Source: Candidatus Amarobacter glycogenicus (GTDB lineage: Bacteria; Chloroflexota; Dehalococcoidia; Tepidiformales; Tepidiformaceae). From it: 64,000 nucleotides of DNA. The position numbers were made by a program, and so were the translations under genes. The stretch is from the NCBI GenBank assembly GCA_016719395.1, contig JADJZF010000003.1, positions 1 to 64,000 on the forward strand, in the 5' to 3' direction. Below, in pieces: positions 58,889 through 64,000 of the stretch. The first letter of the stretch is position 1. The number at the start of each line of letters is the position of its first letter. The notes below the pieces were generated by a model. It was given only the letters and a program-made list of their open reading frames with translations. It was not told the origin of the DNA and did no database searches.

Positions 58889-60379
58889 ATGGACAAGCAA
58901 ACTCCCGACACGCCGAACGCGCTGGCGCCGGCCATCCTCCTGGCCGCAGCGGGGCTGGGCGTCCTGGGCGAAATCCTGTTCCTGCCGGGGATCCTGGGCG
59001 CCAACCTTTTCCTTTGGACGGCCTCCGTGGTAGCCGCTCTCCTGGCGCTCTCGCGATTCAGCGGCAAGCCCCTTCGCGGCGAGGGACGCTGGGTTATCGC
59101 GCCGGCCCTCCTGTTCGCCGCCTGCGTCGCGTGGAGGTCCTCCCCTTTCCTCCAGGCCATCGACACGGCAGCAGTCCTCGGGCTCCTCGCCGTGGCGGCG
59201 TTCCGCATGCGCAGCGGGGTTGTGCGCGTCGGGGCGGTCAGCGAGTACCTCTGGTTGGCCGCCCTGGCGCTGATTTCCGGCGTGATTGGCGTGGCCGACC
59301 TGGCATTTCGCCGTATGAACTGGGGCATTCTCGGATCGAAGTTCGGGGGCGGAAGGCTTCTGCTCGCGGCCCGTGCCGTGGCCTTGGCCCTTCCTCTCGT
59401 GGTGGTGTTCGGTCTACTGCTCGCATCGGCAGATGCAATTTTCGCAGACAGTCTCGGATCTGCCGTCTACTTCGACCTGTCAGGCGGGGTACTGCACGTG
59501 GTGAGGGTCGCCTGGTGGACCTGGGTCGCGGCGGGCTTCCTCTATTCGGTGCTGGTGCAGGCCCCGAAACCACTCCCGGAGGTGGCGCCTCCCCAGGCCA
59601 TCCGCCTGGGGCCGATCGAGGTTGCCACCGTCCTGGGTGCTGTCGACTTGCTCTTCCTTGCGTTCGTGGTGTTCCAGATCCGGTACCTGTTCGGCGGGGC
59701 CGGGCACGTTGAGGTCACCGCGGAGTTGACGTACGCCGAGTACGCGCGCGAAGGGTTCTTCGAACTGGTGGCCGTTGCGGCACTCGTGATCCCCCTGCTG
59801 CTTGGCGTGCACTGGCTCTTGCGTGATTCCTCGCCAGTCCTGAGAACGGCGTTCCGCCTGGCATCAGCCGCGCTGCTTGCGCTGCTCTTCGTCATCATCG
59901 CCTCGGCACTGCAGCGGATGCGGGTGTACGTCGACGAGTTCGGACTGACGCAGCTCCGGTTCTACAGCACCGCATTCATGTTCTGGCTCGCCGCTGTTTG
60001 CCTGCTGCTCGGCATCACCCTGTTGGGGGAGCGGCGACGGCAGTTTGGCTTCGCTGCGCTTGCTGCGGGGACAGTAGGGGTGTTCGCGCTGAACGCAATC
60101 AACCCGGACGCGTTCATCGTCCGCACCAATGTCTATCGGGCGGCGAGCCGCAACTTCGATGCAGCCTACGCCGCCAGCCTGAGCCCGGACGCCACGCCGA
60201 CACTGGTCGCAGCGCTTCCCCGGCTGGCAGAGGCCGACGCCTGCGTAGTGGGGAACGCGCTCCTCGATTCGGCACCGGACGATGATGGCTGGCGCACCTG
60301 GAACCTCGGAAGGCAGGAAGCGCGCGAGGCAACCGCCGGTCTGGGAAGCCGTTTGCCACCTGGCTGCCCGCGTCCCTGA
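58889..60379 (+). CDS. DUF4173/DUF4153-like multi-pass membrane protein
   Basis: The 496-residue, roughly 11-helix membrane protein carries the block VTAELTYAEYAREGFFELVAVAALV near residue 285, which marks the DUF4173/DUF4153 family. The C-terminus is soluble (AALPRLAEADACVVGNALL). Family members are often near two-component genes; none is seen here. ATG 58889 after GAGAAGG is chosen; an upstream start lacks similarity. Confidence 0.8.
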   Translation: MDKQTPDTPNALAPAILLAAAGLGVLGEILFLPGILGANLFLWTASVVAALLALSRFSGKPLRGEGRWVIAPALLFAACVAWRSSPFLQAIDTAAVLGLLAVAAFRMRSGVVRVGAVSEYLWLAALALISGVIGVADLAFRRMNWGILGSKFGGGRLLLAARAVALALPLVVVFGLLLASADAIFADSLGSAVYFDLSGGVLHVVRVAWWTWVAAGFLYSVLVQAPKPLPEVAPPQAIRLGPIEVATVLGAVDLLFLAFVVFQIRYLFGGAGHVEVTAELTYAEYAREGFFELVAVAALVIPLLLGVHWLLRDSSPVLRTAFRLASAALLALLFVIIASALQRMRVYVDEFGLTQLRFYSTAFMFWLAAVCLLLGITLLGERRRQFGFAALAAGTVGVFALNAINPDAFIVRTNVYRAASRNFDAAYAASLSPDATPTLVAALPRLAEADACVVGNALLDSAPDDDGWRTWNLGRQEAREATAGLGSRLPPGCPRP

Positions 60380-60441
60380 GACACTCCCCCGCGCCTCCCG
60401 TACAATCGCGCCACAACACTCTCGCCCCAATCGAGGCTCCT

Positions 60442-61140
60442 ATGTCGTTCGAATCCGTCCTCGCCCAGGCGCGCGCCGAAGGGCGAACGCTGCTCAATGA
60501 AGTCGAAGCCAAGTCGCTTTTGAAGGACGCCGGCGTGCCGGTGGCCACAACCACCCTTGCCGCCACGCGCGCCGAGGCCCAGGCCCAGGCCGAATCGGCC
60601 GGGTACCCCGTCGTCCTCAAAGTGGTCTCCCCGGACATCGCGCACAAGAGCGACGTGGGCGGGGTGAAGCTGAACCTGAAGGACAAGGATGCCGTCGGCG
60701 CCGCATTCGACGAGATCGTCGCCAATTCGAAGAAGGCCGTGGCAAATGCCCGCATCGCGGGTGTCGCGGTCCAGCACATGGCGCCCCAGGGCACCGAGGT
60801 CATCGTCGGGATGACCACCGACGCACAGTTCGGCCCGGTGATGATGTTCGGCCTGGGCGGCATCATGGTCGAAGTGCTGAAGGACGTTTCGTTCCGCCTC
60901 GTGCCGCTGGCGGAGAAGGACGCGGACCAGATGATCAACGAGATCAAGGGCCGCCCGGTCCTCGAGGGCGTGCGTGGCCAGCCAGCCGCCGACCTGAAGG
61001 CATTGAGGACCACGATTCTCAAGGTCTCTGAGTTCGTCCAGAAGCACCCGGAAGTGCGCGAACTCGACCTGAACCCGGTCTTCGCCTATCCGGATGGGGC
61101 CCTGGCAGTTGATGCCCGGATCGTCGTCTCGGAAGGCTGA
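60442..61140 (+). CDS. acyl-CoA synthetase (NDP-forming), beta subunit (ATP-grasp)
   Basis: The 232-residue protein matches the ATP-grasp subunit of ADP-forming acetyl/acyl-CoA synthetases: NEVEAKSLLKDAGVPVATTTLA and GYPVVLKVVSPDIAHKSDVGGVKL near residue 52. PQGTEVIVGMTTDAQFGPVMMFGLGG near 114 and ELDLNPVFAY near the C-terminus follow. With the next gene it would convert acyl-CoA, ADP and phosphate to acid, ATP and CoA (or the reverse). Confidence 0.92.
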   Translation: MSFESVLAQARAEGRTLLNEVEAKSLLKDAGVPVATTTLAATRAEAQAQAESAGYPVVLKVVSPDIAHKSDVGGVKLNLKDKDAVGAAFDEIVANSKKAVANARIAGVAVQHMAPQGTEVIVGMTTDAQFGPVMMFGLGGIMVEVLKDVSFRLVPLAEKDADQMINEIKGRPVLEGVRGQPAADLKALRTTILKVSEFVQKHPEVRELDLNPVFAYPDGALAVDARIVVSEG

Positions 61141-61199
61141 CGTCCTCGTCTGACCGTCCGCGTTTCCGCGTTTCGCCCGTTCGCAGAAGAAGGTGCTCC

Positions 61200-62702
61200 A
61201 TGGCAGTCCCCGGTCACAAGCTCGACCGCATGTTCAACCCGGAAGTCGTCGCCGTCATCGGCGACAAAGGCCCCGGCTATATGTGGCTTCGCAACAACTT
61301 GCCGTTTAAGGAGAAGGGCGGCCGGCTCTACTCCGTCCAGCTCGATGAGAAAGAGATCCCCGGCATCGAAGCGCTCGGTATCCAGAATTTCAAGTCGATG
61401 GCGGATATCCCCGAGCCGATCGACTACGCGCTGGTTGCGGTGCCACGGCAGGTCTCGCCATACGTTTTGAAAGACCTCATCGCGAACAAGGCGAACGGCG
61501 CCGGATTCTTCACAAGCGGATTCGCCGAGACCGGCGAGGAACTCGGCGTGAAGCTGCAGACGCAGCTCACAGAGATGGCGCGCGAGGCGAGCTTTAACCT
61601 TGTTGGCCCGAACTGCATGGGCCTCTACCTGCCGAAGGTCGGTGTGCGCTTCAATGCCGACGCCCCGGTTGCGGATGACGGGAAGATCGGCTTCCTATCG
61701 CAGTCGGGTACGCACGGTATTATGTTCAGTCTCGTTTCCGCGGCGAACGGCATGCACGTTAGCCGCTGTGCCAGCTTCGGCAACGCCGTCGTCCTCGATG
61801 TTTCTGATTACCTCGAGTACCTCATGCTCGACGACGAAACCGAGGTCATCGGCATGTACGTCGAGGGCGTGAAGAACGGCCGGCGCTTCTTCGAAACACT
61901 GCGCGAGGCGTGCAAGCGGAAGCCGGTGATCGTCTGGAAGGGTGGACAAACGGAGGCGGGCGCGCGTGCGACGATGTCGCACACCGGCTCGCTGGCGGCG
62001 CCCCAGGCGGTCTGGGACGGGATGATGCGCCAGTGCGGCGCCATCACGACGAACAACCTCGATGAAACCATCGACGTGATGAAGCTGCTGCTCAACGCGA
62101 AGCGGCCGACCGGCACCGGCATGGCGCTGCTCGCCCAGACGGGCGGCCAGTCGGTTTCGATCACCGACGCCTTCTCCAAGGCCGGCCTCCGGGTCCCGCG
62201 CTTCAGCGACGGGACGTACACAGAGCTCGGCGAGTTCTTCAACATCGTGGGCGGCAGTTTCCAGAACCCGCTCGACATGGCGGGGACGATCCAGGGCTCG
62301 ATGGACACGCTCGACCGCATCCTCCGGATCCTCGATGCGGACCCCAACGTCGACGCCATGGCGATGGAGCTTTCGGCGATGTTCGCGGCACGGCAATGGA
62401 AGGGGAAGCCGGAAACACTCGACAAGACGATCGAGGAGATTGCGCTGCACAAGGAACGCTCGAAGAAGCCATTCCTGGTCATCCTTCACCCGGCCCATGA
62501 AGCAGAGTACGTCGCGAGCATCCAGCCGAAGTTTCATGCGGCGAACATTCCGCTCTTCCAGAGCTTCGAACGGGCGGCCGCGGCGTTCGCGCGTGCTGGC
62601 GTACGAGAACCGGTAGGTCGTACGGCCTGGCGCCAAAACGCCCGGCCCGGGAGCGCGGCACCGCCGGGACTTCAGCCGAGGTCAGCCAGAGCTCCCTCCT
62701 GA
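61200..62702 (+). CDS. acyl-CoA synthetase (NDP-forming), CoA-binding alpha subunit
   Basis: The 500-residue alpha subunit has a CoA-binding Rossmann domain (FNPEVVAVIGDKGPGYMWLRNNL), a succinyl-CoA-ligase-like region with VGPNCMGLYLP near residue 140 and IGFLSQSGTHGIMFSL. The phosphohistidine segment is in ARATMSHTGSLAAPQAVW near 262. Together with the preceding gene (59 bases upstream) it makes a two-subunit ADP-forming synthetase. The last 35 residues are low-complexity Arg/Pro/Ala and unlike the family; the C-terminus may be altered by an indel. Confidence 0.9.
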   Translation: MAVPGHKLDRMFNPEVVAVIGDKGPGYMWLRNNLPFKEKGGRLYSVQLDEKEIPGIEALGIQNFKSMADIPEPIDYALVAVPRQVSPYVLKDLIANKANGAGFFTSGFAETGEELGVKLQTQLTEMAREASFNLVGPNCMGLYLPKVGVRFNADAPVADDGKIGFLSQSGTHGIMFSLVSAANGMHVSRCASFGNAVVLDVSDYLEYLMLDDETEVIGMYVEGVKNGRRFFETLREACKRKPVIVWKGGQTEAGARATMSHTGSLAAPQAVWDGMMRQCGAITTNNLDETIDVMKLLLNAKRPTGTGMALLAQTGGQSVSITDAFSKAGLRVPRFSDGTYTELGEFFNIVGGSFQNPLDMAGTIQGSMDTLDRILRILDADPNVDAMAMELSAMFAARQWKGKPETLDKTIEEIALHKERSKKPFLVILHPAHEAEYVASIQPKFHAANIPLFQSFERAAAAFARAGVREPVGRTAWRQNARPGSAAPPGLQPRSARAPS

Positions 62703-62787
62703 GCTCGGGGGGGCCCTCCACGTCTCGCGGGTGGTATGACGGCGGCGATTGACAGTCGCGATAACACGACTCCACGATTCGGCCGCA

Positions 62788-63805
62788 ATGGAAGCCCCAC
62801 TCGCAAGGTACCTAGAAGCCAAACTCCCGGCCGAAAAACGTCCGGGTCACGAACCTCTTCCGCATCCCGGGCGGCGCATCCCGCGAGACCTGGATGTACG
62901 ACGCCACCTGGAGTGGGGACGGCGAGGAGCACTCGCAGGCCTTCGTCGTCCGGAAGGATCCTCCTGCCAGCCTCCTCGAAACGGACCGGGAAGCCGAGTA
63001 CGGATTCTATTCGGCGTTCTGGAACTCGGGCGTTCCGGTCCCGCGCATGCGCTGGCTCGAACCCGACGCCAGCATCATCGGCGGACCGTTCTTCATCATG
63101 GACCGGATCCTGGGGTGCGAATCGAACACCCGGGCCCCACAGGCGCCTCCCTATCTCGCGGTCCAGCCCGAGATGGCGCGGAATATGTACGACATCCTTG
63201 GCATCATCGCGAACTTCGAGTGGCGTGGCACGGCCATCGAAAGAGTGGCGGAGCCGCCGGCAGCGGAAACGGCGTGGGAGAAGGAACTCGCTCATTGGGA
63301 GGGGATCATCAACGTCCAGGAGTTGAGCCCCCAACCGTTGATGCGGGCGGCCATACGCTGGCTTCGGGCCAACCCGCCGCCGCCCGCCCAGCGCGTCGGT
63401 GTCGTCCACGGCGACTACCGGGTTGGCAACTTCCTCTACCGGGAAGACGGCTCGATCCACGGAATCGTCGACTGGGAGATGGCGCACCTCGGTGACCCGG
63501 TGGAAGACCTTGCCTGGTCACTGAACGAATCGTGGCAATGGGCGAAAGACGGGCGTCCCGGGGGAATCGTGGACCGCGAGACGGCGATCACCCTCTGGGA
63601 ACGGGCCAGCGGCCTGCGGGCCGATCCGGCGGCGGTCCTGTGGTGGGAAGTCTTCAGCCACGTGAAATGCCAGGGCATCTGGATTACGGGGGCACGTTCG
63701 TTCCAGGAGGGACGGACGAACGAACTCATCCTGCCGATGGTGGCCTACAGTCTGATAAACGCGCAGGACCAGGCGCTCCTGCGCACGCTGGGGAGGATCG
63801 CATGA
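62788..63805 (+). CDS. phosphotransferase family protein (APH fold), one frameshift
   Basis: The N-terminus MEAPLARYLEAKLPAE is in frame 1, then the frame moves at an A5 run (62834-62838) to NVRVTNLFRIPGGASRETW in frame 2. One extra A there would explain it. The rest is a phosphotransferase of the acyl-CoA-dehydrogenase-associated group: nucleotide lysine in AFVVRKDPP, catalytic VVHGDYRVGNFLY near 63400-63440, metal site HGIVDWEMAHLGDPVEDLAW. The function in Chloroflexota is unknown. Its TGA overlaps the ATG of the final gene. Confidence 0.8.
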
Positions 63806-64000
63806 GGCCGGATACATCGCGCACGCTCCAGGGGATCGCGATCAACCTGCTGACGAATGTGATCGCCGAAGTGAAGACCCCATTCGGCCAGCAGACGGTG
63901 GGAATTGCCGCCAGTTTGGCGATGTGGATCGCGGAGGAGACGGAGCGGGGAGCTGACCGCCTCGTCGTGGAAAACGGGGTGACGCGGGAGATCCTGGCTG
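63802..64000 (+). CDS. hypothetical protein, 3' end beyond window
   Basis: The gene starts at ATG 63802 overlapping the previous stop and stays open to the window edge (66 codons). It encodes TLQGIAINLLTNVIAEVKTPF and GIAASLAMWIAEETERGADRLV. No family is recognised. It is coupled to the phosphotransferase gene and probably acts with it. Confidence 0.6.
   Translation, partial: MRPDTSRTLQGIAINLLTNVIAEVKTPFGQQTVGIAASLAMWIAEETERGADRLVVENGVTREILA

Noticed and set aside
1..64000. CRISPR array, integrase, transposase or prophage genes
   Set aside because: No regularly spaced direct repeats and no integrase, transposase or phage structural motif were seen; only an RHS fragment hints at past rearrangement.

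Overview
The window is a GC-rich, densely packed bacterial chromosome segment with about 60 protein genes, three tRNA genes and many 1-4 nt stop/start overlaps. The gene content points to an aerobic member of the Chloroflexota, possibly a Tepidiforma-like Dehalococcoidia. The clues are the heme A synthase/heme O synthase pair ctaA-ctaB, dapL together with dapF, the rarA/mutS2 setting and frequent GTG starts. This placement is an inference from gene content and base composition, because no marker tree could be run.

Layout. 1-4.8 kb: a heavily broken mutS2, rarA, a thioredoxin-fold protein and a histidine phosphatase. 4.9-9.65 kb: an accessory island of visibly lower GC. It runs from a truncated alpha/beta hydrolase to an orphan RHS/YD-repeat remnant. 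Between them lie a small secreted peptide gene, a LolD/MacB-type ABC ATPase and an FtsX-type permease. This three-gene unit is the best candidate for an undescribed system; its layout resembles lactococcin-972-type bacteriocin loci. 9.7-18.2 kb: comM, YCII, kinase-like and pncC genes, a SCO1664-type protein, an HxlR regulator, ilvD, a PH-domain protein and a Tat-exported M23 peptidase. 18.4-21.6 kb: ctaA, ctaB and a fused cupredoxin membrane protein behind a near-consensus promoter, closed by a hairpin terminator. 21.6-34.6 kb (all minus): two CaiB/BaiF CoA-transferases, hflX, hicBA, dapL, a ferredoxin-NADP reductase with a CBS protein, dapF, miaA, tpiA, pgk, rpiB and a Sua5/TsaC gene.

34.7-42.2 kb (mostly plus): a purine cluster, guaA-purD-purE, then purB, a membrane protein, purC and purS. 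42.2-51.9 kb (minus): an AAA+ ATPase, then GNAT, NUDIX, HEAT, gpsA, plsY, der, a YbbR protein and cdaA (cyclic-di-AMP synthesis and its likely regulator), and argF. 52-52.6 kb: a zinc-ribbon miniprotein, tRNA-Trp, tRNA-Leu, tRNA-Cys and a terminator. 52.6-64 kb: msrA, an SCP-x-type thiolase with its DUF35 partner, an enoyl-CoA hydratase, DUF6886 and SnoaL-like proteins, a GMC oxidoreductase, a DUF4173-like membrane protein, the two halves of an NDP-forming acyl-CoA synthetase, and a phosphotransferase followed by a gene cut by the window edge.

Quality warning. At least five genes (mutS2, the M23 peptidase, guaA, the thiolase and the last phosphotransferase) carry indels, several of them in short homopolymer runs. 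GMP synthase is normally needed for growth without guanine, so most of these are more likely sequence errors than real pseudogenes. The roughly 250 bp internal gap in mutS2 is harder to explain that way.
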